Part shown: one piece after another, positions 1-8,404 of the stretch | Layout: every line of letters begins with the position of its first letter | How positions within the stretch are numbered: the stretch's first letter is position 1 | Origin: Deltaproteobacteria bacterium HGW-Deltaproteobacteria-6 | GTDB lineage: Bacteria > Desulfobacterota > Syntrophia > Syntrophales > Smithellaceae | Direction: 5' to 3' | NCBI GenBank assembly: GCA_002840435.1 | Contig: PHAT01000002.1 | Coordinates: 328,696-392,695 of the forward strand | Length of the DNA: 64,000 nt | Program-made: the position numbers and the translations under genes | The notes under the pieces: generated by a model | Database searches by the model: none | Told to the model about the DNA's origin: nothing | The model's input: only the letters and a program-made list of their open reading frames with translations

Positions 1-116
1 AAGAGTTACGCAACCGGATTCTTGAAAACCTGCAGCACGTCATTCCGATCGAACGCAAGCTGAACCGTTTTATGAAAACCGACATCCATGATGCAATAAA
101 GAAGATAGCCGGATAA
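1..116 (+). CDS. C-terminal end of an unrecognised protein (partial)
   Basis: An open frame enters the window at base 3 and ends at a TAA at 114-116, giving the last 37 residues of a protein whose start lies outside. The tail is helical and rich in Arg, Lys and Glu and ends DAIKKIAG. I do not recognise a family from so little sequence. It converges on the acyl-CoA ligase gene, with about 40 bases between the two stops. Confidence 0.5.
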   Translation, partial: ELRNRILENLQHVIPIERKLNRFMKTDIHDAIKKIAG

Positions 117-155
117 TCTCCATTAAAGTCAGAAAAGATGACAGCCTCTGCGTTC

Positions 156-1856
156 CTATGTTTCCCGCAGCTCCCGTTTCAGCACTTTCCCCGCCATGCT
201 GACCGGAAGCGCGCTGACAAAAACTACCTTGCGGATTTGCTTATACGGGGCAACCTGGGGGTTGACGAAGTTCATGATTTCATCCGCCGTCGCTTGATGA
301 TCGGGGGATAACTGGACAAACGCCACGGGGATCTCGCCTCCCTGTTCGTCGGGCCTGCCCACGACGGCGCATTGCAATACCGACGGGTGCGTAAAGAGGA
401 TCTCCTCCAGTTCTTTCGGGTAAACATTATACCCTTTATAGATAATCATGTCCTTCTTCCGGTCGGTGATGAAAAAGTACCCGTCGGCATCTTCGCAGCC
501 GATATCTCCGGTGTGCATCCACCCGTCGATGAGGACATCCGCGGTTTCCCGCGGCTGGTTCCAATACCCCTGCATGCATTGAGGCCCCCGGATGCAGAGT
601 TCTCCGACTTCGCCCTGTGCCACGGGCTTTCCCGTGGTCAGGTCGACGACTTTCATTTCGGTGTCGATAATCGGCATGCCAATGGAGCCGATCTTGACCG
701 CCGGGCGTGAGGAGGGATTGGCCGTGGCCGCCAGGGTCACTTCGGTCATTCCGTAGCCTTCCGTAACCACTCCCGGAAAGGCCGACAAAAGCCTTCGCAT
801 CACTTCCGCAGGCAGCGGCGCCGCCCCGGAAATGACGGTCTTAACGGATGATAGATCGGTGCGGGCAAAATCGGGATGCGCGATCATGGTGATGAAAAGC
901 TGAGGCGCCCCGCCGATGACTTCCGCACGGTACTTCTCCACCGCGCGGATGAAGGGGCCGGGGTCAAACCGGGGAAACAGGATCATCGTGTGTCCCGCGT
1001 AGAGCTGGAGGTTCAGATAGGCGATGGTGCCCATCGCGTGAAACCAGGGCACGACGATCAGGGTTGTCCGTCCGGGCTTCATGCCCAGATCCGCGTCAGC
1101 CGGAATATCCGTAAGGTCGTAGGCGATAAGCCCCTGGTCCATCGCCGGCTTGCCGCCGGTATAAAAGTGGAAGCACTGCAAAACATTGACGACAACGTTG
1201 TAATGGGTCAGCATCACGCCCTTCGGCAGGCCCGTGGTGCCCCCCGTATAGGCCAGATGGGCCAGATCAAGCCGTGGATCAACAGGAACGCTTACTGGAT
1301 CGGGGCTTCCCTCTTCAAGAAGACGGATAAAGTCCTCGCCCTGATCGATCGTTATCTTGCGCAGTGGTTTGGTCGTGATGGAAAGAGCGGGAAAGTTGTC
1401 CGCAAGGCTGGTGACGATCAGATTTTTCACGGGCACCTGCGCAATCACTTTTTGGGTCCCTGCAAAAAACAGGTCGAGCGTAATCAGGGTTTCGGCGCCG
1501 GAGTCGGTGAGTTGATGCTGGAGTTCGCGCTCCGTCAAAAGCGGGGAGCATGGAACGAAAATAGCGCCGAGCTTGAGCGCCGCGTAGTAGGCAATTGCAA
1601 ATTGCGGACAATTGAGGAGGTGGATCGCCACCCGGTTCCCCTTCCGGACGCCGCGGGCTTTGAGGGCGTTGGCAAACCGGTGCACAAGAACAAGAAGTTC
1701 GCCATAAGTAATTTCCATACCGGAAAAACGCATGGCCACCCGGTCGGGAAAACGAACGGCTGCCGAGTCCAGAAAACCGTACACGGGGATCTCGGGGTAG
1801 GTCAGCGTCCGGTGAACTCCAACCGGCCATCGTGAAAAATTCTTTTCTTCGCCCAT
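156..1856 (-). CDS. Acyl-CoA ligase (AMP-forming), long-chain fatty acid/aromatic acid type
   Basis: Member of the ANL adenylating superfamily: activates a carboxylic acid with ATP to an acyl-AMP and then forms the CoA thioester in the cytoplasm. The P-loop-like motif YTGGTTGLPKGV, the A5-type motif GYGMTE and the C-terminal hinge/lysine region (GWMHTGDIG, then DRKKDMI and the near-terminal GKVLKRE lysine) are all present and in order over 566 residues, the normal length. I start at the ATG at 1854-1856 because a strong GGAGG lies five bases upstream; an ATG 13 codons further out has no such site. Substrate cannot be fixed from sequence; medium/long-chain fatty acid or an aryl acid are both possible. 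It stands alone, with a repeat-rich gap upstream. Confidence 0.88.
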   Translation of the reverse strand: MGEEKNFSRWPVGVHRTLTYPEIPVYGFLDSAAVRFPDRVAMRFSGMEITYGELLVLVHRFANALKARGVRKGNRVAIHLLNCPQFAIAYYAALKLGAIFVPCSPLLTERELQHQLTDSGAETLITLDLFFAGTQKVIAQVPVKNLIVTSLADNFPALSITTKPLRKITIDQGEDFIRLLEEGSPDPVSVPVDPRLDLAHLAYTGGTTGLPKGVMLTHYNVVVNVLQCFHFYTGGKPAMDQGLIAYDLTDIPADADLGMKPGRTTLIVVPWFHAMGTIAYLNLQLYAGHTMILFPRFDPGPFIRAVEKYRAEVIGGAPQLFITMIAHPDFARTDLSSVKTVISGAAPLPAEVMRRLLSAFPGVVTEGYGMTEVTLAATANPSSRPAVKIGSIGMPIIDTEMKVVDLTTGKPVAQGEVGELCIRGPQCMQGYWNQPRETADVLIDGWMHTGDIGCEDADGYFFITDRKKDMIIYKGYNVYPKELEEILFTHPSVLQCAVVGRPDEQGGEIPVAFVQLSPDHQATADEIMNFVNPQVAPYKQIRKVVFVSALPVSMAGKVLKRELRET

Positions 1857-2036
1857 CTGTTCCTCCGTAAAGAAATTTGTATGACTTACGGGCACTGTTC
1901 CATGCCCTGTGTCCGTTTATGACGGAGCGTACAGGAAACGCGGTTTCGCTGTCAACGAAAATTGAAAAACAAGGAAGGTAAACGACGGGGGAACAGGGAT
2001 GATACCAGTTCTTTCAAAACAAAGTTAAAAACTAGA

Positions 2037-2355
2037 GTAGTGCGTCTAACGCTTCTTTACATAAGCACTAAGTGCTGCGCCTCATGCAAATGTTCTTTTT
2101 CGTCATTCCGGACTTGGTCCGGAATCCAAAACGTTAAAAGACTGGATTCCCGCCTACCAGACTGTGCCGCAATAGTAACAATTGTCATTCCGAATCCCGA
2201 TGTGTCGGGATGAGGAATCTTAATGTCTTGAATTTATTAAAAGCAAGATTTCTCGCTTTGCTTCGAAATGACATGAAAATGAAATGCGACACAGTCTGTA
2301 CGCGGGAATGACAAAATGGAATGAATCCGGTAGAAAAGGACTTGTGACGCACTAC
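2037..2355. repeat. Nested inverted-repeat element in a 600-base gene-free gap
   Basis: The gap 1857-2459 has no convincing gene. It holds nested inverted repeats: GTAGTGCGTC at 2037-2046 mirrored exactly at 2346-2355; an imperfect 25-base arm at 2146-2170 (ATTCCCGCC...) mirrored at 2286-2309; small perfect hairpins such as ATTCCGGA/TCCGGAAT near 2104-2123 and CCCGA/TCGGG near 2193-2206. The motifs GTCATTCC and TTTCGAAATGAC belong to a dispersed repeat style common in deltaproteobacterial chromosomes. No transposase is present, so this would be a non-autonomous, MITE-like or REP-like element. Confidence 0.6.
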
Positions 2356-2459
2356 ACTGGAATGGAGCCGTACTATTGCCCTTCCGTTCGGTCTAGTCTT
2401 TTTGACTCGACCGAACAAGGCTGGAACGTTTAAACAATGGCTCTAAACGTTAGTGCTGT

Positions 2460-3236
2460 TTACCGTTGCCCCACGGGGCATGAACTATAACACTTAAAGC
2501 AGAAGTATTGAAAACCGATAAAGCTCGCCTGGTAGGTCATAAAGAAATCTTTTGTGAAAAGCATCTTTATTTGTTCATCGGGTGATTTGCCCGCCCATTT
2601 CATCCAGAATCCGATGATCTTTGCCAGACCGTATGGCTGAGAAACCTTGATACATTTTCCGAAATCCGTCTGGCCTTCAACATTCAGAGCGGCGGCCGGG
2701 CAGCTCTCCACGCAGATATTGCATTGGGTGCAGAGATCCTCCGTGCATGGCGGATCTGAAGGGAGTGCCAGATCAGTGAGCACCGCCGTGAAGAGAACGC
2801 GCGGTCCCAGGCGCGGATGGATCACAAGGTTGTGGCGTCCGAAAACGCCAAGGCCGGCCGCCACGGCGGCATGTCGGAGCGATACATCCGCGACACTTCG
2901 GGAATTTTGCGGGTCCATATTTAAAGGATAAGAAAGAGGCACACTCATGGCGCGGGCGCCGCAGTCCTTTTCCAGAAACCGCGAAATTTTGTAATTGGTC
3001 GAGCGCGCGTATTCCATGATGTCCAGCCGCCCGTTCATGGCGATTTGCGGATTGGGACTTTCCACATGGGACATCTCTTTAACGCAAGCCACGACAATCG
3101 ATTTCGCTCCGGGGAATATCGTTTCAATCTTCGGACTCTGGGGGCTTTGGTAATCGGCCACTGCCGCAAAGCCGAAATCGTCAACTCCCAGACTCAATGC
3201 GTAATTTTTGATTTTTTCTTTCAGTGCCGTACTCAT
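2460..3236 (-). CDS. QueG-like 4Fe-4S protein (epoxyqueuosine reductase-related)
   Basis: Cytoplasmic iron-sulfur protein of 258 residues related to the C-terminal and central parts of epoxyqueuosine reductase-like proteins. A ferredoxin motif CTQCNICVESCP is followed near the C-terminus by CFKCYSSCPVG, enough Cys for two [4Fe-4S] clusters. The start at 3234-3236 is chosen for its GGAGG site seven bases upstream; the longer frame would run into the regulator gene. These stand-alone relatives are often found in anaerobes next to TetR regulators and are not proven queuosine enzymes, so a general redox role is as likely. It is 43 bases downstream of the tetR-family gene and probably transcribed with it. 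Confidence 0.7.
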   Translation of the reverse strand: MSTALKEKIKNYALSLGVDDFGFAAVADYQSPQSPKIETIFPGAKSIVVACVKEMSHVESPNPQIAMNGRLDIMEYARSTNYKISRFLEKDCGARAMSVPLSYPLNMDPQNSRSVADVSLRHAAVAAGLGVFGRHNLVIHPRLGPRVLFTAVLTDLALPSDPPCTEDLCTQCNICVESCPAAALNVEGQTDFGKCIKVSQPYGLAKIIGFWMKWAGKSPDEQIKMLFTKDFFMTYQASFIGFQYFCFKCYSSCPVGQR

Positions 3237-3279
3237 AAGTAGCCTCCCTGTTTTCTGATTAAAAATATCGTCCAATAAA

Positions 3280-3849
3280 TTATGCGCCAACAGAGCGTTT
3301 GATTTGCTTCACCGTCGAATCAAAAATGGCCGGTGATGTTACCCGGACAATTTGAATAATCCCCTGAAGGCTGGAAATAATCAAAAGCGCCTGATCTTTC
3401 GCGGTCCCCGGAAAATTGAAATCTCCCTTTTTCTTGCCCGCTGCCAGAAAACTCTCCAACCACTGATACACGGTGGAGGTAAAATGACGTGTTGCCGCCT
3501 GCATCTCTTCAGGAAGGGTCTTGAAATCCGTTTCCAGTGCGCCGCCCAGACAAACCTGCTTGCGATCCACAAATATTTTGAATAACTGACAATACGCATC
3601 CAGCTTTTTTGAATTGGAGAAATCATTGCTGTTTATATCGTCTGCCCATTTCCGGAAGCGATGGATAGCGCGCTGAATTATGGCTACACCCAGATCGGTT
3701 TTTTTAGGGAAGTGATAATGGATGGATGCGTTCCTGATATTCAAGTCGGCGGAAATATCTTTGTAGCTGAAGCCATTATAGCCCCGGTCAAGAAGAAGAT
3801 TCTCGGCGATATCCAGAATCTGTTTTTTTGTGTCCATTTTTGTATCCAT
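3280..3849 (-). CDS. TetR/AcrR-family transcriptional repressor
   Basis: 189 residues. The N-terminal 50 residues form a TetR helix-turn-helix (KKQILDIAENLLLDRGYNG, then NASIHYHFPKKTDLG), followed by a helical ligand-binding domain. Family members bind palindromic operators as dimers and leave DNA on ligand binding. A 16-base perfect palindrome lies between the -35 and -10 boxes of its own promoter, so autorepression is very likely, with the downstream QueG-like gene as co-regulated target. The protein begins MDTKMDTKK; either of the two Met codons could be the start. Ligand unknown. Confidence 0.85.
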   Translation of the reverse strand: MDTKMDTKKQILDIAENLLLDRGYNGFSYKDISADLNIRNASIHYHFPKKTDLGVAIIQRAIHRFRKWADDINSNDFSNSKKLDAYCQLFKIFVDRKQVCLGGALETDFKTLPEEMQAATRHFTSTVYQWLESFLAAGKKKGDFNFPGTAKDQALLIISSLQGIIQIVRVTSPAIFDSTVKQIKRSVGA

Positions 3850-3878
3850 ACTATTTTCAATCCGTAAACTTTTGATTA

Positions 3879-3907
3879 CTTATACCTACTAGTAGGTAGG
3901 TTGTCAA
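3879..3907 (-). promoter_or_regulatory. Promoter with embedded TetR operator
   Basis: Reading the minus strand, TTGACA (3902-3907) and TATAAG (3879-3884) are separated by 17 bases, a near-consensus housekeeping promoter. The spacer and the first bases of the -10 box are occupied by TACCTACTAGTAGGTA (3883-3898), a perfect 16-base palindrome. A dimeric repressor bound there would block RNA polymerase directly. Position 30 bases upstream of the TetR start fits. Confidence 0.8.
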
Positions 3908-3984
3908 GGATAATATTTCAACATAAAAAAATTGATGGGGCAATTCAGGGGGGATAAACCATTTAATCATCCATTATTTTCTTT

Positions 3985-6573
3985 TCAGGTCCGCCCTTTT
4001 GTCCTTCTTGTCGGAAGAGCATTCCAGGGGTCGTCGGGCCAGGGATGTTTCGGGTAGCGGCCCTTCAACTCTTTTTTCACCTGCGGATAGCCGGTGTTCC
4101 AGAATGCTTTCAGATCCCGGGTGATCTGAACGGGCCTGCGGGCGGGCGAGAGAAGATGGAGCAGCAATTTAATCCTTCCGCCTGCTATGGCCGGTGTGTC
4201 GGCAAGCCCGAACATCTCCTGGAGCTTGACGGCCAGGACCGGAATTTCGCCTGAAACATAATCAATCGGGATATTATGGCCGCTGGGGACATTGATGGTT
4301 ACAGGAGCGCGATCATTAAGAAGACGCCGCTGGTCCCATGTGAGCTTCTCTGTCAGCGCAGCCCCGATGTTCAGGGCGGCAAGCTGCCCCGCGCTGCGGA
4401 CCCCGGAAAGCCAGGGTAAAAGCCACTCCCGGGGCGCTGCAAGAAGTGTTTCATCAGAGAAGTCCGGCCAGTTTTCTTCGGGAAAGGTTTGTTGCATCAG
4501 GCGTATCCGGGCCTGCAAGGTTTGGGCCTCCCGGCTGAAGGTGATCCTGGCTGTCCTGGACCGGATGGCTTCACAAAGGGCCGATACGACTTCCTCCTCC
4601 GGCGGATTCACCTGCCTGGCCGAAAGCGTGATCACCCCCAAACGTTCTTCAAGGGCAGCGACAATCCGGCCTTCCTGCTTGTCCCAAACGACAAGCCGCC
4701 GGGTTTCAATCTGATCGGCCAATGTCTCGCGAATGAGTTCCTCCGTCAGCGGTTCGACCAAATGCAGAGTGCCTTCCGCCTTTTCGCCACGGTCGATCAC
4801 GGGAGCAACGATATAGGTGCTTCCGCGTTGGTTAATCTTCGCGGACAGCCTCGCCCCTCTTCCCTGACGCAAAACATAGCGGCCGCCTTCATCTTCGCGC
4901 CGCTTGGCGATGCGGTCGGGAAAGGCGGAAAGAAGCAGACGGGGGATCATGCTGCCGGTTTCTTCTTCTGCGGCTTCGCTGGTTTTCCCCATCAGGCGCC
5001 GGAGTTGCTGAGATGTTTTATCTACGGCGCGCAGTGCCAAAAGATCGGCCTCCCCGGTCAGGTTCTTTTTCTGTCGCCATTGCCGCAGCAGCATGATGCG
5101 ATCGCTGAGATCTGCGCCGCCGGTCGGATCATTGAAAGAAGACCCGGAACGACGGATAATATCCCGCTCGGACAGGAGGGCGGCCAGATCCGCGCCGAGC
5201 AACACGCAGTGAAGTTCCGCCGCTTTCAGAAGCAGGCGGCCGAGGCGCGGATGGAGCGGCAGGCGCGCCATGGCAACGCCTGCCGGTGTCATCGAGCCTG
5301 TTGCATCCAGGGCGCCCAGTTCCATAAGCAGTTCAGACGCGGCACGAAAGGATGCATTCGGAGGTGGATCGAGCCAGGAAAGCCCGTCTGGGTTTTTGAC
5401 GCCCCAGGCGGCCAGATCCAGAACCAGAGACGATAAATCGGAAATGGCGATTTCCGGCGGGGCAAAAGGAATCAGGGATTGGAAGGTATGGCGGCTATAC
5501 AGTCGATAGCAGACGCCCGGCCCCAATCGGCCCGCCCGGCCCAGGCGCTGCATTGCTTGCGCCTGTGAAACCGTGACGGTAACCAGACGGTTCATGCCCG
5601 TTCCCGGATCGTACTGGAGTCTTCGGGTTAATCCGCCGTCAATCACCACACGAACGCCTTCAATGGTCAGGCTGGTCTCCGCGATGTTTGTCGCGAGGAC
5701 GATCTTGCGGTGAGATGCCGGAAGGATCGCCCGTTCCTGCTCAGCAAAGGGCAAATCGCCGTAAAGGGGATGGAGTGATATACCGCTTATCGCTTTGTCC
5801 TGAACTGTTTCAGCGAGGGCATTGCTCACGGCGCGAATTTCCCCGGCCCCCGGCAGAAAGGCAAGGATATCGCCTGACGTCTCACGGAGCGCCCTTTGGA
5901 CAACATCGGTCATTCGCTTTGTCACGGATTGATCCGGGTTATCTCCGCAGTAGCGCTCTTCCACAGGGTAGGCTTGACCCTGCGAGGTAATGACGGCCGC
6001 CCCATCCAGGAGGGCTGCAACCGGCGCGCCGTCCAGTGTGGCGGACATCACGAGAAGCTTAAGATCTTCGCGCAGGGCGCGGCGGATATCGAGACAAAGA
6101 GCAAGCGCTAAGTCCGTCTGAAGGCTCCGTTCATGGAATTCGTCAAAAATTACCATGGCAACGCCCGCCAGATCAGGGTTGGCCAGAATGCGTCTGGTAA
6201 GAATCCCCTCCGTCATCACTTCGATGCGGGTGTCTTTTGAGACCCGGCTGTCAAAACGGATGGAATAACCCAGGGTCTGGCCAATCTCTTCGCCCAGGGT
6301 TTTGGCCATCCACCGGGCGGCGGAGACGGCGGCAATCCTCCGGGGTTCCAGTATGAGGATGCGTCCCTTTTCAGGCCCGATGACATCCAGGAGCGCCAGA
6401 GGCACCCGCGTCGTCTTGCCGGAACCGGGCGGAGCCTGAAGAACAACGGCGTGACGCTCACGAATGGCTGCCTGCAATTCCGGGAGGATGTGATCGATGG
6501 GGTAGGACGCGGGAATTTGTCCGCTCTTGATATTTTTCTGCATGCCGGAAGTATAGAGGGGGCGATCGTTCAT
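3985..6573 (-). CDS. hrpB: ATP-dependent helicase HrpB (DEAH-box)
   Basis: 862 residues, the usual size of HrpB. Walker A APPGSGKTT and the DEAH-variant box DEFHERS lie in the first RecA domain, with SAT (MSATLDG) following; the second domain has the ATNIAETSLTIEGV and QRLGRAGR motifs typical of DEAH helicases. The C-terminal HrpB-specific domain is complete, ending around RYPKHPWPDDP. Role in bacteria is not firmly established; RNA helicase activity is assumed. No clear ribosome site precedes the first ATG, and a second Met ten codons in could be used instead. It diverges from the DUF2784 gene. Confidence 0.93.
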   Translation of the reverse strand: MNDRPLYTSGMQKNIKSGQIPASYPIDHILPELQAAIRERHAVVLQAPPGSGKTTRVPLALLDVIGPEKGRILILEPRRIAAVSAARWMAKTLGEEIGQTLGYSIRFDSRVSKDTRIEVMTEGILTRRILANPDLAGVAMVIFDEFHERSLQTDLALALCLDIRRALREDLKLLVMSATLDGAPVAALLDGAAVITSQGQAYPVEERYCGDNPDQSVTKRMTDVVQRALRETSGDILAFLPGAGEIRAVSNALAETVQDKAISGISLHPLYGDLPFAEQERAILPASHRKIVLATNIAETSLTIEGVRVVIDGGLTRRLQYDPGTGMNRLVTVTVSQAQAMQRLGRAGRLGPGVCYRLYSRHTFQSLIPFAPPEIAISDLSSLVLDLAAWGVKNPDGLSWLDPPPNASFRAASELLMELGALDATGSMTPAGVAMARLPLHPRLGRLLLKAAELHCVLLGADLAALLSERDIIRRSGSSFNDPTGGADLSDRIMLLRQWRQKKNLTGEADLLALRAVDKTSQQLRRLMGKTSEAAEEETGSMIPRLLLSAFPDRIAKRREDEGGRYVLRQGRGARLSAKINQRGSTYIVAPVIDRGEKAEGTLHLVEPLTEELIRETLADQIETRRLVVWDKQEGRIVAALEERLGVITLSARQVNPPEEEVVSALCEAIRSRTARITFSREAQTLQARIRLMQQTFPEENWPDFSDETLLAAPREWLLPWLSGVRSAGQLAALNIGAALTEKLTWDQRRLLNDRAPVTINVPSGHNIPIDYVSGEIPVLAVKLQEMFGLADTPAIAGGRIKLLLHLLSPARRPVQITRDLKAFWNTGYPQVKKELKGRYPKHPWPDDPWNALPTRRTKGRT

Positions 6574-6780
6574 GTCAACACTATCGTGCCTCGATGGAAA
6601 AAATGATAATTCAAAGGAAGCTATCTGTATTTTATTGATTGAAACCGCGTCGTAATGGCGATAGCATACGCATTACATCATGATCTTGTCATGCCGGCCG
6701 GCGGGAGATATCTTAATATTCCGCGCGATGCCCGGGAATTGGATTTTTCGCTTCGCAAAGACATGTTTTGTGGAGAGGAT

Positions 6781-7176
6781 ATGTATTTACTACTTGCCGA
6801 TGCGGTGATTGTTTTTCATTTTCTGTTTATTGTGTTTGTCGTTGCGGGCGGTCTGCTGGTTTTGCGCAGGCCCCGGCTGGCCTTTCTGCATCTGCCGGCA
6901 GCCTTCTGGGGCGCCTTTATAGAATTCAGCGGCGGGATCTGTCCGCTGACGCCGCTTGAAAATCATCTGCGGCTTCTTGGCGGCGGCAGCCGCTACAGCG
7001 GTGACTTTATCGTACAATATCTTATTCCGGTAATTTATCCGGCAAATCTCACCGTTTCTATCCAATATGTCTTAGGAGGCGTGGTTATTGCGGCAAACCT
7101 GATGGTCTATCTGTTTATCATTCGAAAAAAATCATTCTTCAGCCGGGTAAAGGATAAAATCAGGGGCAAAAGTTGA
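6781..7176 (+). CDS. DUF2784 family membrane protein
   Basis: 131 residues, start ATG at 6781 preceded by GGAGAGG. The sequence follows the DUF2784 pattern closely: a first membrane helix starting at the very N-terminus (LLADAVIVFHFLFIVFV), then LHLPAAFWGAFIEFSGGICP, LTPLEN, and a Tyr-rich LIPVIYPANLT before the last helix. Three or four membrane segments are expected. Function of the family is unknown. An upstream extension of the frame to 6655 lacks a ribosome site and similarity, so I left it out. Confidence 0.8.
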   Translation: MYLLLADAVIVFHFLFIVFVVAGGLLVLRRPRLAFLHLPAAFWGAFIEFSGGICPLTPLENHLRLLGGGSRYSGDFIVQYLIPVIYPANLTVSIQYVLGGVVIAANLMVYLFIIRKKSFFSRVKDKIRGKS

Positions 7177-7266
7177 CCACCAGCGGCTCCTTGTTTGTTA
7201 AAGTTTTACATTTGATGCCTTACGATGGATGCAGTAATGTGAATGCTCACGGCATTCAATCTACCC

Positions 7267-7668
7267 TCACCCATACCATGGTTTTTCGTCTGTTTCGACT
7301 TGCAACCCATCCATCAGTTTGTTAAAGCCGCTGAACAGATCCACAACCGCCATAAGTTCCAGCACTGCCTCGTCATCGAGTCCTAACTTCTGCACCGCAG
7401 AGGTGTGAACCCCAAGTCAGTAATGGCTGCCAAGCACTGCCGAAACAGCAACAGCGATAATTTCCTTTGTCATGCGGTCGAGCTTGCCTGGCTCTACCAT
7501 GACAGCTTTCACTTTGTTCCAGTTCGCTTCCAGATAGCCGGGTTTCGAAGCCATCACTTTGTAGAGGTTGGGAACAAAATCAATTCCGAGGTGTGACTTG
7601 ATGTCCTCGTAAACTTCTTTGACCTTGCCGACGGCTTCTTCTTCAGAAACCATTTTGATGGATGCCAT
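7267..7668 (-). CDS. Selenocysteine-containing AhpD-like (carboxymuconolactone decarboxylase fold) protein
   Basis: A conventional reading stops at TGA (7417-7419, minus strand) after 83 residues, but the frame continues for 49 more codons to a TGA at 7267-7269, and the continuation completes the family fold. The peroxidase site of AhpD-like proteins has a Cys-x-x-Cys followed by His three residues later; here it reads GSHYULGVH, with Ser at the first Cys and UGA at the second. The His and the downstream helix (VLELMAVVDLFSGFNKLMD) are as expected. Total 133 residues with Sec. Likely role: thiol-dependent peroxide or disulfide reduction in the cytoplasm. It lies 35 bases after the ECF sigma factor gene and is probably in its operon. 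Confidence 0.82.
7386..7404 (-). promoter_or_regulatory. Candidate bacterial SECIS hairpin for the AhpD-like selenoprotein
   Basis: In the mRNA, 16-34 bases from the U of the UGA, ACCUCUGC and GCAGAAGU pair (five contiguous pairs, one mismatch, two more pairs) around a GGU loop. Bacterial SECIS elements are hairpins of this size just after the Sec codon with G in the first positions of the loop, so position and loop fit. Confidence 0.6.
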
Positions 7669-7703
7669 GGTTGTTTCCTTTTTTGAACGGGCGTTTCGTC
7701 CGA

Positions 7704-8321
7704 TTATTTTTTTATCAAAGAAAGTATCCGGTCTTTTCCGATGAATGAATCATGCTTCTGCTCACAGGCAAACTCATTGCGTTCGTCCCGATACAGGATG
7801 CATTGTTTGGAGAGCGCTTCTTTCAATTTGAGTCGGGCCCTGTGCAGTCTTATCTTGACTGTTTCCAGCTTGAGCCCCAGTATGACGGCGATGTCTTCAT
7901 TTTTCAGGCCTTCAAATTCGCTCAGCACGATGACCGTCCGGCATGCTTCGGGAAGCCTGGAAACCACATCGCGAATACAACTGTTCATTTCCCTGCGAAT
8001 GACATGATTCTCCAACGCGAGGATTTCTCCCGTCCAGACATTCTGGTCCGCCATTTCTTCCGCAACATCGAGCCCGAGATCATGCCCGGCAAGTTTATTT
8101 TTTCTGATTCTATCAATGGCGGTGTTTGTGGCAATTTTATAGAGCCACGTCCAGAGGCTGGATTGCCCCCGGAAATTTTTCAGCGACCGGCTGACTTTGG
8201 CGAATGTTTCCTGCGTCAGATCATCCGCTTCGTCAACTCCGGCAAGTTTTTCCAGGTAATGCCTGATTCGCGGCGCATAAGTGTCGTGAATTTTTTTAAA
8301 GTCCGGTTCCTGTTTGGCCAT
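7704..8321 (-). CDS. ECF-family RNA polymerase sigma factor
   Basis: 205 residues. Region 2 is clear (DDLTQETFAKVSRSLKNFRG, then WTWLYKIATNTAIDRIRK) and region 4 is an HTH (LPEACRTVIVLSEFEGLKN, then LETVKIRLHRARLKLKE). The C-terminus carries an extra tail of about 30 residues with two Cys (CILYRDERNEFACEQ), uncommon in minimal ECF factors, which might sense redox state or bind metal. No anti-sigma gene is adjacent. Flanked on both sides by genes for AhpD-fold proteins, suggesting a redox or peroxide response regulon, an inference from position only. Confidence 0.87.
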   Translation of the reverse strand: MAKQEPDFKKIHDTYAPRIRHYLEKLAGVDEADDLTQETFAKVSRSLKNFRGQSSLWTWLYKIATNTAIDRIRKNKLAGHDLGLDVAEEMADQNVWTGEILALENHVIRREMNSCIRDVVSRLPEACRTVIVLSEFEGLKNEDIAVILGLKLETVKIRLHRARLKLKEALSKQCILYRDERNEFACEQKHDSFIGKDRILSLIKK

Positions 8322-8404
8322 TGCAACCCTTTTGAAAAAAATCTATTTTGAATCAACGGGATTCCCTGTTATTTTACTATAACGCTGCCGGCGTCACAAG
8401 CAAT

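Noticed and set aside
876-1835. Long plus-strand frame of 319 codons
   Set aside because: Lies antisense to the acyl-CoA ligase whose motifs are complete; composition is that of a shadow frame with no ribosome site.
6655-6780. N-terminal extension of the DUF2784 protein
   Set aside because: The family starts at the Met at 6781, which has a good ribosome site; the extension has neither.
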